The position numbers and the translations under genes are program-made. Below the pieces are notes generated by a model that did not search any database, was not told the DNA's origin, and saw only the letters and a program-made list of their open reading frames with translations. A stretch of DNA of 64,000 bases from Lysinibacillus sphaericus (GTDB lineage Bacteria; Bacillota; Bacilli; Bacillales_A; Planococcaceae). Positions within the stretch are counted from its first letter, which is position 1. Every line of letters begins with the position of its first letter. This document shows, in pieces, positions 43,304-54,066 of this stretch. The DNA is taken from assembly GCF_002982115.1 (NCBI RefSeq), contig NZ_CP019980.1:3294001-3358000 (forward strand), in the 5' to 3' direction.

Positions 43304-43488
43304 TTTAAATAATATTTTGGTCTTAATTTTGCTATGTGTCTAAACCCGAGCACAAGCCGACGTATAGCCCCTAACAGGTATTGGTATTGTTGCCAACTAG
43401 TTCAGCTAGTTCTAACTATACCAATGACCCGTGGAAGCATGAAAGAGCATTGTCAGATGGCACCAGCTACAAGGACTTCTTCATAAAC

Positions 43489-45264
43489 TTATTCGAATGG
43501 TAAATAGAAAGTAAAAGTTGTGCCCTCTTTTAACACACTATCGACCATAATATTGCCAGAGTGCGCCTTGACAATATTTCGAGCAATTGCAAGCCCTAAA
43601 CCCGTTCCGCCTTTAGAACGTGTCCGTGCTTTATCCGCTTTATAAAAACGTTCAAAGACATATGGTAAATCTTCCTGTGGAATCCCATGTCCTGTATCCT
43701 GAACAGATATTTTGGCAAAGGTTGGCTCTTGCTCTATCTTGACAATGACAGAACCTTCGTCTGTATGACGCAGTGCATTATCTACTAAATTTGTTAACAC
43801 TTGTTCGATACGATCCTCATCCATACTGATGCGGGCATCATTATCAAACTCACTATTAAATAAAAGTTGCACGTGTTTTTCTTTTGCCACTTGAGCAAAT
43901 TTTTGCGTAATACGTTCAAATGTGGAATTAATCGGTACTTCATCTTTGTACAGTGTCATATGTCCTGATTCCATTCGCGCTAAATCCAATAAATCGGTTA
44001 CTAAACGTCCCATACGCTTCGATTCATCATAAATAATTTTCGTGATTTCATTACGTTCTTCTTGATCTTGAATAAAATCATCATCCATTAATGCCTCAGA
44101 ATAGCCTTGTAGCATGGAAATCGGTGTACGTAGTTCATGTGATACATTGGCAATAAAATCAGAACGTAGCTTTTCTAAACGATGCTGCTCTGTCATATCA
44201 CGGATTACAGCAACTGCTCCACGAATTAATTCCCCACTATAGAGCGGGCTAATCGTAAATGTATAATAATTTCCATCCATTTCTATTTCTTCTTCTAACT
44301 TATCTTCAAACATTAGTACATGATCGAGCATATGATAGAGTTCAGGTGGAATAGGCTTTGCGCTTTGCGAGCCTTTATTAACAAACCATTTTTGCATTAA
44401 ACGTTCCGCTGGTGGGTTGCTCAGTAAAATTGTTCGATCACGGTTAAACGTTATAACGGCATCTGTCATGGATGTTAAAATATTGGACAATTGCTCATTT
44501 TCTTGATTAATTACTTCTAAGTTATGCTTTAGCTGACGCCCCATTTGATTGAACGCAACAGCTAGCTGGCCGATTTCATCATTTTGCGTTGTCGGCATTT
44601 TTGCCTCGAAATTCCCTTTTGCAATTTCAAAAGCTAGCTCACGCATTTTACGTAATGGGGATGTAATACGGGATGATAAGAAAAATGCAAAAAATGTCGT
44701 TAACACAAACGCAATAAATGCCGCTAAAAAGACAATTTTGGTCGTCTCTTTCGATGTTTTATGTAACGCATCTGGACTTTGATAAATAAATACAGCGCCA
44801 TGCACTTCATTTTCCACATTTAGTGGAAACCCTAGCACGACATAGGATTCCATTTTTCCTTGATCTGTTGAAGATGGCATCATCATTTCCTTTATAATGG
44901 GTTCATCTGATTGGAAAATTTCATGGAAGGATTTATTCGCTAAAATTTCATCTTGAATTTCTTTCTTGTTGACGCCTTCTTGCAGCGCAAATGAGACTTC
45001 TAAATGATTTATGGCGATAAGTGCATTTGTACCCTCAGGTAAAATATCTGTCAGGAGTTGCGAAGTCGATTCTGCCGTCTCATTGTCATCCACTATACTC
45101 GCTATTGTTGCAGCCGTTTGACGCAGCGAAATCTCTGCTTGCTGCATATGATAGTTTTGAAGAAATTCGAGCATTAAAACCGTGAAAACAAATAATACAA
45201 ATGAAACGAGAAGCAATATGGTTACCCATAGCTTCCCGACAACACTGTTCCATATTCTATTCAT
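43489..45264 (-). CDS. resE: sensor histidine kinase ResE
   Basis: A 591-residue membrane kinase: helices at about 9-29 and 175-197 bracket an outer sensor domain; HAMP (SSRITSPLRKMRELAFEI), PAS (about 255-355, ILTSMTDAVITFN), HisKA with His in NVSHELRTP, and HATPase with N box NLVDNALRH, G1 DTGHGI and G2 GGTGLGL. It senses oxygen limitation or nitric oxide and phosphorylates ResD. I start at ATG 45264 (MNRIWNSVVGKLW), matching the Bacillus protein; it overlaps the resD stop by eight bases. Confidence 0.92.
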   Translation of the reverse strand: MNRIWNSVVGKLWVTILLLVSFVLFVFTVLMLEFLQNYHMQQAEISLRQTAATIASIVDDNETAESTSQLLTDILPEGTNALIAINHLEVSFALQEGVNKKEIQDEILANKSFHEIFQSDEPIIKEMMMPSSTDQGKMESYVVLGFPLNVENEVHGAVFIYQSPDALHKTSKETTKIVFLAAFIAFVLTTFFAFFLSSRITSPLRKMRELAFEIAKGNFEAKMPTTQNDEIGQLAVAFNQMGRQLKHNLEVINQENEQLSNILTSMTDAVITFNRDRTILLSNPPAERLMQKWFVNKGSQSAKPIPPELYHMLDHVLMFEDKLEEEIEMDGNYYTFTISPLYSGELIRGAVAVIRDMTEQHRLEKLRSDFIANVSHELRTPISMLQGYSEALMDDDFIQDQEERNEITKIIYDESKRMGRLVTDLLDLARMESGHMTLYKDEVPINSTFERITQKFAQVAKEKHVQLLFNSEFDNDARISMDEDRIEQVLTNLVDNALRHTDEGSVIVKIEQEPTFAKISVQDTGHGIPQEDLPYVFERFYKADKARTRSKGGTGLGLAIARNIVKAHSGNIMVDSVLKEGTTFTFYLPFE

Positions 45265-45973
45265 TGACAACCTCAAATTTGTAGCCAACGCCCCAAACAG
45301 TGACAATCATTTTCGCTGCGTTCTCTGATACACGATTCAGCTTCTCACGTAGACGCTTCACATGGGTATCGACTGTTCGTAGGTCTCCAAAGAAATCATA
45401 ATGCCAAACCTCTTTTAGTAATTGTTCACGGTCAAATACTTTGTCTGGAGATTTTGCAAGGAAGTACAATAATTCATACTCTTTTGGTGTTAAATTCACT
45501 TCGATACCTTCCGCTGTTACACGGTGCGCATCATGGTCAATCATCAAATGTTGGAATACAACTAAATCTTTTGATGACGATGCATTTGTCGTAGGTGAAA
45601 ATGCTTGTGAACGACGTAAAATAGCTTTTACGCGTAGAACCACCTCACGAGGACTAAATGGCTTTACAATATAATCATCTGCTCCAAGCTCGAAGCCTTG
45701 TACACGGTTTGCTTCCTCGCCTTTTGCAGTTAATAAAATAATTGGCGTTGCAGCTCTTTCGCGAATTTCTGCACATACCTCAAGCCCATCTTTTTCAGGC
45801 ATCATAATATCTAGTAAAATACAGTGGTACTCTTTTTCTAAAGATTTTTCGATCGCTTCTTCACCATTCTCTGCTTCGTCAACTTGATACCCTTCGCGCT
45901 CCAAATACATTTTTAATAAGCGTCGAATACGATCCTCGTCGTCTACTACTAAAACTGAAATATTTTCTGACAC
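45257..45973 (-). CDS. resD: response regulator ResD
   Basis: A 238-residue OmpR/PhoB-type regulator. Receiver with DDE near residue 11, phosphoacceptor Asp in CILLDIMMPEKDG and Lys in YIVKPFSPRE; the winged helix ends with GDLRTVDTHVKRLREKL and VWGVGYKFEV. It controls aerobic and anaerobic respiration and cytochrome c maturation genes, probably resABC next door. I use GTG 45973 (nine bases after GAGAGGG); a GTG six bases upstream is too close to the box. Confidence 0.93.
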   Translation of the reverse strand: MSENISVLVVDDEDRIRRLLKMYLEREGYQVDEAENGEEAIEKSLEKEYHCILLDIMMPEKDGLEVCAEIRERAATPIILLTAKGEEANRVQGFELGADDYIVKPFSPREVVLRVKAILRRSQAFSPTTNASSSKDLVVFQHLMIDHDAHRVTAEGIEVNLTPKEYELLYFLAKSPDKVFDREQLLKEVWHYDFFGDLRTVDTHVKRLREKLNRVSENAAKMIVTVWGVGYKFEVVNE

Positions 45974-46046
45974 TTTCACGATCCCTCTCTTCCGATCTTT
46001 CTCTACCCTTCTATTGTACATGGTACGCTACGACTTGAAAAGAAAA

Positions 46047-46079
46047 GAAAGCCCTTTCGCAGCAGCGAAAAGGCTTTTC
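46047..46079 (-). terminator. terminator between resC and resD
   Basis: GAAAGCCCTTTCGC pairs with GCGAAAAGGCTTTTC across AGCA, with A-rich sequence on the left. It separates resABC from resDE, so resDE needs its own promoter. Confidence 0.75.
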
Positions 46080-46088
46080 GTTCCCCTG

Positions 46089-47270
46089 TTACGCGTAGGA
46101 GTGTAAACCTGCAAGAATTAAGTTAACGGCAATAAGGTTAAATAATATAATACCAAAGCCAATTAATGCTAACCAAGCAGATTTTTCACCTTCCCAGCCC
46201 TTAGATAAACGTAGATGTAGGAATGCTGCATAGAATAACCATGTAATCAGGGCCCATACTTCTTTCGGGTCCCAACCCCAGAAACGACTCCATGCAAGTT
46301 GTGCCCAAATCATCGCAAAAATGAGTGCACCTAATGTAAATACTGGGAAACCAATAATAACAGAACGATAACCGACTTCATCCAGTAATTGGAGATTTAC
46401 ACGTTTAACAAGCGGTTGGAATATCGCGCTTATGCGACGACGTGCAATAAGGCGAATGAATAAGTATAGTAATGAGCCTATTAATAATGACCACACGACC
46501 GTTGTTAATTTTTTCGCATTAATCAGTGCAGGCATTTCTACTAATGGAGACATGCCATGTTCTTCCACTACCTCATACTCATTCATCCCAAAAATAGGTG
46601 GCAAATTATAAGTAATTTGGCGAGACATACCTTCTTTATCGATATATGTGTATTTCGATTCATAATCCATCGCACTAAATGTAGATGACACAATAACAAA
46701 GCCAAGCACAACGACTAAGCAGTACATAACTGCTTCAAGCCAGAAACGTTGCTTTGAAGGTTTGTTTAGATCTACAACTTTTAATAAATAAATTAAACCT
46801 GCAACTGCACTAATCGCTAAAATCGATTGCCCCATTGCAGCCGTAATAACGTGAATTGTTAACCAATGACTTTGCAATGACGGTACTAATGGACTTACTT
46901 CTGTCGGGAACATTGATGCATAGGCAATGATTAATAACGCTACAGGTAACGCCACTAAACCAAGCGCTGTTAGGCGATAAATAAAGTAAATTAAAATAAA
47001 TGCACCAACAATAAACATCCCGAAAGCAGTCGTAAATTCAAACATATTACTAACAGGTGCGTGACCTGTGTGAACCCAACGTGTAATAAAATAACCAATT
47101 TGCGAAAGGAAACCTATAATTGTTACGACAATTGCCAGTTTACCCCATTTATCTGTGTTTTTGCCAGAAGCATTGGATTGTTTAATGGCGCCGCCAAATA
47201 GTAAAGTAGCTACTAGATAGGCTAAGAATGCAACAAATAATAGATTTCCACTTAAGTCAATCAAACTCAT
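46089..47270 (-). CDS. resC: cytochrome c biogenesis protein ResC (CcsA/CcsB system II)
   Basis: A 393-residue haem-handling protein with eight or more helices. The WWD-type haem motif is [18 protein letters not shown] near residue 335; conserved histidines lie in HVITAAMGQ and in HLRLSKGW. With ResB it moves haem across the membrane and attaches it to apocytochrome c. It overlaps resB by four bases. Confidence 0.93.
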   Translation of the reverse strand: MSLIDLSGNLLFVAFLAYLVATLLFGGAIKQSNASGKNTDKWGKLAIVVTIIGFLSQIGYFITRWVHTGHAPVSNMFEFTTAFGMFIVGAFILIYFIYRLTALGLVALPVALLIIAYASMFPTEVSPLVPSLQSHWLTIHVITAAMGQSILAISAVAGLIYLLKVVDLNKPSKQRFWLEAVMYCLVVVLGFVIVSSTFSAMDYESKYTYIDKEGMSRQITYNLPPIFGMNEYEVVEEHGMSPLVEMPALINAKKLTTVVWSLLIGSLLYLFIRLIARRRISAIFQPLVKRVNLQLLDEVGYRSVIIGFPVFTLGALIFAMIWAQLAWSRFWGWDPKEVWALITWLFYAAFLHLRLSKGWEGEKSAWLALIGFGIILFNLIAVNLILAGLHSYA

Positions 47271-48925
47271 AAGGTGTTGTCACCTTCCTTTTTTGTGGAC
47301 TCTTCACCTTCTTCAGACGACTCTAACTGATCCTTATATTGCGGTAGGCCAGCAAATGCAGTCACGGCATCTAAATCTTTTTTCATGCTGAACATATTTT
47401 TATTGACATGAGCAGCCATCAGCACATGGCCATCAGGCTCTACTTGTAACCAAAGTCGACGGTGATTCCAATATGATCCGATTGCAACGCCGATCATGAA
47501 AATAATACCACCAACAAATAAAATTGGGATTGTGCTATCTTTACGTATTGTAATGCCAGACATATCGCGTGTTTCCACACTTTCAAACATCATTTTGTAT
47601 TGGTTTTCACCTAGTGGTTCTAATGTTTGTTTAATCGCAACGAAGCTAGTTTCACCCTCTGGTGTTTCTGGTGTCGTCATTTTAAATAGAAATGCTGGAT
47701 TATTAGGAACTGACGTCGCTGTTTGCGGTACACCATTTTCAAACCCAGAGAAGTCTGGTGTGTAAACAAGTAATTTAACAGATACACCATTTCCTAAATC
47801 GTATTCTTTTTTAGGGTTTGTTAAATCAATTCCTACTTTACCAAGTGATTGCTCCGTTGATTTATTTACCAGTTGGAAATTCATTTGCTTCAATTCATTT
47901 AAGCGATAATCCATTTGATATAGTGCATAGCCTGATTCTTTTAAAGGATGATTCACTCGAATTGAATAATCTCTCACCTTTTCTAGATTTTCCGTATCAC
48001 CTGCAATTGCGTCTTCAGGTTGCTTATATAACGTAATATCCGTTTGGAAGTTTTTCGCAACGACGTTAACACCTTGCTTTAGCTGTTCACCTTGTGGTGT
48101 ATTATCATGTGTTTCTAAAATAAAGTCTCGATTTTCAATAAAATAACCGTCCATGCCAGTAATTGCACGTGTTTCACCTTCACGTACCCATATCGATTCG
48201 TCGACATAGAAACCAGGAACTAAACGCAACATTACCCCAGTTAAAAAGATAATGAGGCCTACATGATTTATGTACGGACCGTAACGAGAGAAGCGGCCTT
48301 TTTCAGCTAACAAAGCACTGCCGTCTCGACGAACAATGTATTTCATTTCAGTCATTTTCTTTTCAACTTTACTAAGCGTCTCTTCAGGACTTGCTGTTAC
48401 TTGTCCTTCTGCAACAATACGTTGGCGCTTTAAAAAACTTTCATGGCGCTTAACACGTTGATTTTTCAATGATTTATAAAGTGGTATCCCACGGTCAAGA
48501 CTGGCAACAATAATGGATACCGCAAGCATTCCAACTAAAATTTGGAACCACCAAGAGCTATATAAATCAGACAGCCCTAATGTATAATAGATTTTCCCCA
48601 CAAAACCATAAACATCCTCGTAATAGGCTCCCTTTTCCATATCAGAAGCTTTTACGTAAAACTCTTGCGGTAGTAACGTTCCTATTGAAGCTGCTATTAA
48701 TGTAATAATAATTAATGCTATCCCTACTTTAACACTTGAGAAAAAATTCCAAATTTTGTCGACAATTGATTTGTTGTACGTTTTTGAGCGAATAGCCGTA
48801 CCATCATACCGCATGTCGACAACTTTATTTTGCTTTTCTTCTTCGGTTAAAGGACGACCGCATTTCTCACAGAGCTTCGTGCCAAACGGATTACTATGTC
48901 CACAAGCACAAATAATATTCTCCAT
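47267..48925 (-). CDS. resB: cytochrome c biogenesis protein ResB
   Basis: A 552-residue membrane protein. It opens with a small zinc ribbon ([20 protein letters not shown], two CxC/CxxC pairs), then helices at about 66-85, 118-140 and 218-240, a large outer domain, and a last helix near 465-485. It is the CcsB/ResB partner of ResC for haem delivery. The N-terminal zinc ribbon is common in Bacillaceae ResB. Lies 13 bases after resA. Confidence 0.92.
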   Translation of the reverse strand: MENIICACGHSNPFGTKLCEKCGRPLTEEEKQNKVVDMRYDGTAIRSKTYNKSIVDKIWNFFSSVKVGIALIIITLIAASIGTLLPQEFYVKASDMEKGAYYEDVYGFVGKIYYTLGLSDLYSSWWFQILVGMLAVSIIVASLDRGIPLYKSLKNQRVKRHESFLKRQRIVAEGQVTASPEETLSKVEKKMTEMKYIVRRDGSALLAEKGRFSRYGPYINHVGLIIFLTGVMLRLVPGFYVDESIWVREGETRAITGMDGYFIENRDFILETHDNTPQGEQLKQGVNVVAKNFQTDITLYKQPEDAIAGDTENLEKVRDYSIRVNHPLKESGYALYQMDYRLNELKQMNFQLVNKSTEQSLGKVGIDLTNPKKEYDLGNGVSVKLLVYTPDFSGFENGVPQTATSVPNNPAFLFKMTTPETPEGETSFVAIKQTLEPLGENQYKMMFESVETRDMSGITIRKDSTIPILFVGGIIFMIGVAIGSYWNHRRLWLQVEPDGHVLMAAHVNKNMFSMKKDLDAVTAFAGLPQYKDQLESSEEGEESTKKEGDNTL

Positions 48926-48938
48926 CGTCTATTACCCC

Positions 48939-49472
48939 TCATTTTGGCTTTATTAATTCCATGTAAGAAGCGATTGTCGCCTCCGTCATTTCTCCAGTAG
49001 TAATCTTCACTACCTTACCGTCCGGATCAATTAAAACTGTTGCAGGTAAATTGCCAACATTGTAAGCAGTCATTACACTTTTTGTTTTGTCAATTACAAC
49101 AGGAAATGTAAGACCGTACTTATCAACAAAATTTTGTACTTCTAAATCCGTTTGTGCAATGTTGACAGCCAATGTCTGTACACCTAAATCCTTGAAAACT
49201 TGGTATTGGCTATTCATTGCAGGCATTTCCTTCTCACATGGTTTACACCAAGTTCCCCAGAAATTCAAAAATACCCCCTGTCCTCTATAATCAGACAGTT
49301 TGTGTTTCTCGCCATTTAAATCTACTAACGTGAAGTTCGGTGCTTCAGAGCCAACAGCTACTAACTCTACCTTTTCCTTTGTCGCTGTCCCGTATACGGT
49401 ATACCCAATTGCGATCGCTAAGATGGCTAAAATAATAGTGCGGGTTACGAGACGTTTTTTCTTTTTCTCCAA
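48939..49472 (-). CDS. resA: thiol-disulfide oxidoreductase ResA
   Basis: A membrane-anchored thioredoxin-like protein of about 177 residues. Helix at about 8-27; active site WGTWCKPCEKEMP with CxxC; cis-Pro in NLPATVLIDPDGK. It reduces the haem-binding cysteines of apocytochrome c outside the membrane. I choose TTG 49472, nine bases after AGGGGG; an alternative TTG at 49493 has a poorer box. Confidence 0.88.
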   Translation of the reverse strand: MEKKKKRLVTRTIILAILAIAIGYTVYGTATKEKVELVAVGSEAPNFTLVDLNGEKHKLSDYRGQGVFLNFWGTWCKPCEKEMPAMNSQYQVFKDLGVQTLAVNIAQTDLEVQNFVDKYGLTFPVVIDKTKSVMTAYNVGNLPATVLIDPDGKVVKITTGEMTEATIASYMELIKPK

Positions 49473-49747
49473 GTTAATAAACCCCCTACTCAAATACGCC
49501 TCGAGGGTATTTGTCGATATTTCACTTCCACTTAAGAAATATCTGTTATCTCTCCCCCGAGACTTACTTTGTTTACGCGCCTGCTAGATAAAATTAAAAC
49601 AGGTGTACTATTCTCACCTATTATAGCAAAATGATACAAATTCGCTTAGTTATTAATTATGAATGATTTATGAACGTTTTCACACGAGGAAAGTGAAAAA
49701 CCCACCATACGTATAGCGGTATATACATTTTCCATGTTGTTATTCGT

Positions 49748-50479
49748 TTAGCAGATTTGCCCAGTTTCAGCTAACACGCGCAGTTGCTTGACTTCATGTT
49801 TCGACAATTCACGATATTCTCCTGGTGTTAGACCATATAAATCTAAAAATGCAAAACGTTCACGCTTTAGTTTGACAACCGGCGTACCGATTGCCTCAAA
49901 CATACGACGTACTTGACGATTTCGCCCTTCGTGTATTGTAATTTCACAAATCGCCTTGCCCGCCTGCTCATCAAAGGAAGTCATACTTACTTTTGCTGGT
50001 GCTGTTTTGCCATCTTCTAATTGAATACCACGTTGTAGCTTTTTTAAGCCCTCAATTGTTGGCACACCTTTAACACGTGCAATGTATGTTTTGTCAATTT
50101 TAAATTTTGGATGCGTTAACATATAGGAAAACTCTCCATCATTTGTCAGTAATAATAATCCAGATGTATCATAATCTAGACGACCAACAGGGAAAATACG
50201 TTGCGGAATATGTTTAAATAAATCTGTGACAGTTTTGCGTCCTTTATCATCCGTTACTGCCGAAATTGTTCCACGTGGTTTATATAGTAAGTAGTAAACT
50301 TTATCTTCTTTCTCAAGTTTTACACCTTCTACTTCAATTGTATCCGAGTTGGATACCTTCGTTCCAAGTTCACGTACAACAACGCCGTTTACCTTTACTT
50401 TACCTTCTACAATCAATTGCTCAGCTTTACGCCTTGAAGCGACACCTGCATATGCAATCACTTTTTGTAATCTTTCCAT
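49748..50479 (-). CDS. rluB: 23S rRNA pseudouridine synthase RluB
   Basis: A 243-residue RsuA/RluB-family enzyme. S4 domain at 1-60 (MERLQKVIAYAGVASRRKAEQLI), catalytic Asp in GRLDYDTSGLLLLTNDG (about 97-113), then the fold end GRNRQVRRMFEAIG. It converts a uridine of helix 89-90 in 23S rRNA (position 2605 by E. coli count) to pseudouridine. It precedes resA as in Bacillus. Confidence 0.92.
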   Translation of the reverse strand: MERLQKVIAYAGVASRRKAEQLIVEGKVKVNGVVVRELGTKVSNSDTIEVEGVKLEKEDKVYYLLYKPRGTISAVTDDKGRKTVTDLFKHIPQRIFPVGRLDYDTSGLLLLTNDGEFSYMLTHPKFKIDKTYIARVKGVPTIEGLKKLQRGIQLEDGKTAPAKVSMTSFDEQAGKAICEITIHEGRNRQVRRMFEAIGTPVVKLKRERFAFLDLYGLTPGEYRELSKHEVKQLRVLAETGQIC

Positions 50480-50808
50480 TGTTTCACCTCTAGTTAAAAA
50501 TGTAACCTTTTGAAGGTTATTTTTCCCGTCAATCTGTGAAAATTATGTCATACTTTTGTGCAATATAAAAGAGAAACTCATTCCGCACTAGTAATACGAT
50601 TATTCTAAATAGTGTATTATTTGCTAGTTTCTCATTTAATTGTCTTAGCACTACATAAAATAACCTAGCTATTTTTCGATTTATTTCTAATATAGACCAA
50701 ACCACCAAATTTTAAAAAAAGGTGCCTGACACCCAAAAAATTCTGAACATTCGTATTTGTTTCGGTGTCTGGCACCCTAAAAAAAGCTACCCTTTTAGGT
50801 AGCTTTTT
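50480..50808. other. intergenic region with two nested hairpins
   Basis: About 330 bases between rluB and the next gene on the same strand. It holds the rluB promoter, the inverted repeat at 50717-50777 and the terminator at 50785-50811. No ORF is credible. Confidence 0.5.
50717..50777. repeat. inverted repeat of the GTGCCTGGCACC family
   Basis: GGTGCCTGACACC (about 50717-50729) and GGTGTCTGGCACC (about 50765-50777) form a 13-bp stem with one mismatch. Half-sites resemble those at 1428-1452 and 27399-27423. Confidence 0.65.
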
Positions 50809-50811
50809 TTA
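50785..50811 (-). terminator. terminator of the 193-residue membrane protein gene
   Basis: AAAAGCTACC pairs with GGTAGCTTTT across CTTTTA, with A and T runs on both sides; it touches the stop codon at 50809. Confidence 0.85.
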
Positions 50812-51390
50812 TTGATATACATTTTCTATGGTAACGCCATTTTTACTTAATTCAAGATTGATAAATGGTTTTGCCTTTACTAACTTAGCTGTTAAAGATT
50901 GTTCAATTGTCGAGCCGTCATGCAACGTAAAAATCAACTTATCTGGTTTCGTCACACCATCTTTTTGCACGTTTGTTTGTTCTGCTTTAATGATTTCTTC
51001 CCAGCTTGTCAAATCTTCTTGCACACTAAAAAATGCATTCATATGGAGCCCTTTTTCATCCATTATTTGATAATGATTAATACATAAAAATAAAAATAAA
51101 AGGACGAGCAACCAAGATGTGCCGACAATCGCCCGTTGTATATTTCTACCCTTTTTTGTTTTTGGGACAATGATTATATTTACCAAAAGAACCATCGCCA
51201 TGCCAATTAAAGCAATCATTAATATAATATACGCTTTAAAAGTAGTCTCGAAAAGGTAATAGTCGTTCGGTCGATAAAGCAGCTCTTGAATGGGAAATAG
51301 CAAAATAAACGGAGCGATAAAACTTGATAAAAATAAAACAATAATGACTGCTATTTGATTGTGCTTTCGATTCACTTTAGTAGTAGCCAT
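50809..51390 (-). CDS. membrane protein of unknown function
   Basis: A 193-residue protein: three helices (about 12-34, 48-72, 86-106) then an outer or cytosolic domain of about 85 residues (SVQEDLTSWEEIIKAEQTN, then ...LIFTLHDGSTIEQSL), a pattern seen in PH-like or DUF-type Bacillus membrane proteins. I do not know a function. It stands between dacB and rluB where B. subtilis has spmA and spmB, and it resembles neither. Confidence 0.7.
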   Translation of the reverse strand: MATTKVNRKHNQIAVIIVLFLSSFIAPFILLFPIQELLYRPNDYYLFETTFKAYIILMIALIGMAMVLLVNIIIVPKTKKGRNIQRAIVGTSWLLVLLFLFLCINHYQIMDEKGLHMNAFFSVQEDLTSWEEIIKAEQTNVQKDGVTKPDKLIFTLHDGSTIEQSLTAKLVKAKPFINLELSKNGVTIENVYQ

Positions 51391-51516
51391 AATTGTCCCT
51401 CCTTGCCACCATGCTTTTACAATTTAACTAACATAATTTTACACTAATTACGATAAATATAAAATTCTTTTTTACATCTAGAATATATAGCATAAATAAA
51501 AATCAGCGCATCGCTT

Positions 51517-52587
51517 TTAACGATCCGCTGATTCTACTTTAACGGGTATAGCATAAATTCGCTCTTCCCCTAGAAAAATCGACAATACTGCTTCCTTTCT
51601 TTTTCTAGAAATTTGCAGTACTTGCCTTGCAATCTTTTTTTCCTCTTTATTTAATTGCAATTGAATTGGTTGCTCTAATCGGATAGCCAATTTATCATTG
51701 ACATTATATTTTCCCTTTTTCACAACCGTCTCCATATTATAGTTTTGCCATACTTCATTCGCTAAGCCTCTGTGAACATTCCAATCATCCGATTCATTTA
51801 ACGTCACAACTATACATGTTTGCCCGTCTTTTTGAAAAGCGGTTGCTAACGTTCGTCCTGCTACCTTTGTAAAACCAGTCTTTCCTGCAAAAGCTGTTCC
51901 CGTTGCCGATTTTAATGAGCTTACAGGTTGCTCCGTCTCATCATCTACTTCAACTGCGACACCCGAACCTTCCCGCAATAGACGATGCTTATTTTCCCAT
52001 AGTATACCATTTACTGTATTGGCACGATAAAGGACGGTAGATGCAATTTTCTCAAAGGTTTTGTTTTGAAGTGCGATTCTTAGCATTTCAGCTGTATCTC
52101 TTGCAGAAGACAAATGCTCGTCGTGATGCAAACCTGACGGGTTCATAAAAACTGTATTGGTAAGTCCCGCAATCACAGCTCTTTCATTCATTAATTTGAC
52201 AAAGCCTTCTACCGAACCGCCTGCATGCTCTGCTAATGCTGTCGCAGCATCATTACCTGACCGTAACATTAAACCATATAATAACGTTTCAACCGTCACC
52301 GTCTCGCCCGCTTGCAAATAAATGGAAGAGCCTTCAGCCATTGCAGCTTTAGGAGAAATAATGACTTCATCTTGAAGATCACTATTTTCAATCGCGACGA
52401 GAGCTGTCCAAATTTTTGTTAAGCTCGCAATGGGGAGCCTCGCATCACTATTAGAACCTGATAATACTCGACCTGTCTCACCGTCAAGCACGACATACCC
52501 ACTTCCGCCTCTTGCTAAACCATTTTGTGGGATAGTTAAGATTCCCACAGCTATCATGAACACCATTAATCGTCGTAACCGTAGCAA
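51517..52587 (-). CDS. dacB: D-alanyl-D-alanine carboxypeptidase, DacB-like
   Basis: A low-molecular-mass penicillin-binding protein of about 356 residues with signal peptide (LMVFMIAVGILTIPQNGLARG). SXXK is in ASLTKIW, SXN in RSGNDAAT and KTG in AGKTGFTKVAG. It removes the terminal D-Ala from cortex or wall peptides. Position after scpB is that of B. subtilis dacB, the spore-cortex enzyme. I start at TTG 52587, seven bases after AAGGAG; the frame runs open to 52680 inside scpB, but that part has no ribosome site. Confidence 0.85.
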   Translation of the reverse strand: MLRLRRLMVFMIAVGILTIPQNGLARGGSGYVVLDGETGRVLSGSNSDARLPIASLTKIWTALVAIENSDLQDEVIISPKAAMAEGSSIYLQAGETVTVETLLYGLMLRSGNDAATALAEHAGGSVEGFVKLMNERAVIAGLTNTVFMNPSGLHHDEHLSSARDTAEMLRIALQNKTFEKIASTVLYRANTVNGILWENKHRLLREGSGVAVEVDDETEQPVSSLKSATGTAFAGKTGFTKVAGRTLATAFQKDGQTCIVVTLNESDDWNVHRGLANEVWQNYNMETVVKKGKYNVNDKLAIRLEQPIQLQLNKEEKKIARQVLQISRKRKEAVLSIFLGEERIYAIPVKVESADR

Positions 52588-52666
52588 CAAGCCACTCCTT
52601 ATTTTAAGTGATAGATAAGTAGAACTATGAAAATTAAAAGGAAAGCACATAGCACTTTTCTTTTGA

Positions 52667-53263
52667 TTACTTAACGCCATTAAACGTTTCTTGGAATTTA
52701 GTCATAAATAAATCTGTTTCTTGTTCTGCTTCACCATTGTCCTCCTCAGGTAATGGAGGCATTTCTTCAATACTATTTAATCCGAAGTAGTTTAAGAACT
52801 CCTTCGTTGTGCCATATAAAATCGCACGACCTGTCCCCTCAGAACGTCCTACTTCTTTCACTAGCCCTCTTGAAGCGAGCGTTTGCAGTGGTCGTTCACA
52901 TTTGACACCACGTAAATCTTCGATGGCTACCCGTGTAATGGGCTGTTTATACGCCACAATGGCCAACACTTCTAAAGAAGCCTGAGACAATGATTGCGCA
53001 GTTGGATTTTCTACTAATTTTTGAATCGTATCTGCTAATTGTGGTTTTGTAATTAACTGGTAAACACCTGCGATTTCCTTTATTGTAATTCCTCTAGTAT
53101 CATCTTCGTCAAATGCTACACGCAGTGCCTCCATTGCGGGCGCAACTACTTCTTCTGCTTCACCAAGTAGCTGTGCTAATTGCTTAATTGTTAAGCCATC
53201 ATCTCCTACAACAAATAATAAAGCTTCAATTCTACTCTGTAGGATTATTGTCTTCGTCATCAT
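52667..53263 (-). CDS. scpB: segregation and condensation protein B
   Basis: A 198-residue winged-helix dimer protein of the SMC-ScpAB condensin complex: IEALLFVVGDDGLTIKQLAQLL (about 12-33), ...SLEVLAIVAYKQPITRVAIEDLRG (about 100-122) and GRSEGTGRAILYGTT. With ScpA it bridges Smc heads during chromosome segregation. It overlaps scpA by 32 bases. Confidence 0.95.
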   Translation of the reverse strand: MMTKTIILQSRIEALLFVVGDDGLTIKQLAQLLGEAEEVVAPAMEALRVAFDEDDTRGITIKEIAGVYQLITKPQLADTIQKLVENPTAQSLSQASLEVLAIVAYKQPITRVAIEDLRGVKCERPLQTLASRGLVKEVGRSEGTGRAILYGTTKEFLNYFGLNSIEEMPPLPEEDNGEAEQETDLFMTKFQETFNGVK

Positions 53264-54011
53264 CCCATTCCTCCTTCTGTAATGTGACCGTTAGTTCTTC
53301 AAAATTACCATCTTGCTCTACAATGACAATTTGACGTTTCATCAGTTCAAGCAGTGACAGAAACGTTAAAATAAGTGTTGGTTTATCTTCATAAGGAAAA
53401 AGCTCGAAAAATGATGCACGTCCACCTGTTAAACGTAAAGAATTCACAACAGAACGCATTTGCTCCTTTACTGAGCGCTCCTGCCTCGTGACAGTTGTTT
53501 TCAATGGCTTCTTTAATTTTTTTCGGCGCATCAGCTTCTGGAAGGCGCCAAGCATATCATAAATATTGACGTTCATATCGAATAACGCCATCTGTTCATC
53601 AGGTGCTAATTCCGATAAATCTGAAGGTGGTCTTGTAAATACCTGTGCTCTATCTGTTTCAAGCTCTTGTAGATTACTTGCCGCTTCTTTATATTTTTTA
53701 TACTCTATTAAACGTTGTACCAGTTCTTCACGAGGGTCAGGGCCATCGATTTCGATTTCCGCATCTTCTAGCTCTCCTTCATGTATTGGTAATAGCATTC
53801 GGCTCTTAATAGCCAAAAGTGTTGCCGCCATCACTAAATACTCACTCGCCTCATTTAATTCAAGCACCTGCATCGCATGGATATGATCAATATATTGTTG
53901 CGTAATTTCAGCCATTGGAATATCATAGATATCAATTTCCAATCTGTGAATTAAATGCAATAATAGATCCAGAGGACCTGAAAAGGCTTCTAACTTTACT
54001 TCATAAGACAT
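53232..54011 (-). CDS. scpA: segregation and condensation protein A
   Basis: A 259-residue kleisin. N-terminal FSGPLDLLLHLIHRLEIDIYDI and AEITQQYIDHI (about 9-46) bind the Smc neck; the C-terminal winged helix (TFLSLLELMKRQIVIVEQ) binds the Smc head. Its central region is acidic and linker-like. First gene of scpA-scpB-dacB, divergent from the DUF309 gene. Confidence 0.95.
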   Translation of the reverse strand: MSYEVKLEAFSGPLDLLLHLIHRLEIDIYDIPMAEITQQYIDHIHAMQVLELNEASEYLVMAATLLAIKSRMLLPIHEGELEDAEIEIDGPDPREELVQRLIEYKKYKEAASNLQELETDRAQVFTRPPSDLSELAPDEQMALFDMNVNIYDMLGAFQKLMRRKKLKKPLKTTVTRQERSVKEQMRSVVNSLRLTGGRASFFELFPYEDKPTLILTFLSLLELMKRQIVIVEQDGNFEELTVTLQKEEWDDDEDNNPTE

Positions 54012-54066
54012 TATTTTACCACCCTGATATTCAATGTTCTTTTAGTATAGTGGAAAGGAGTTCAAA

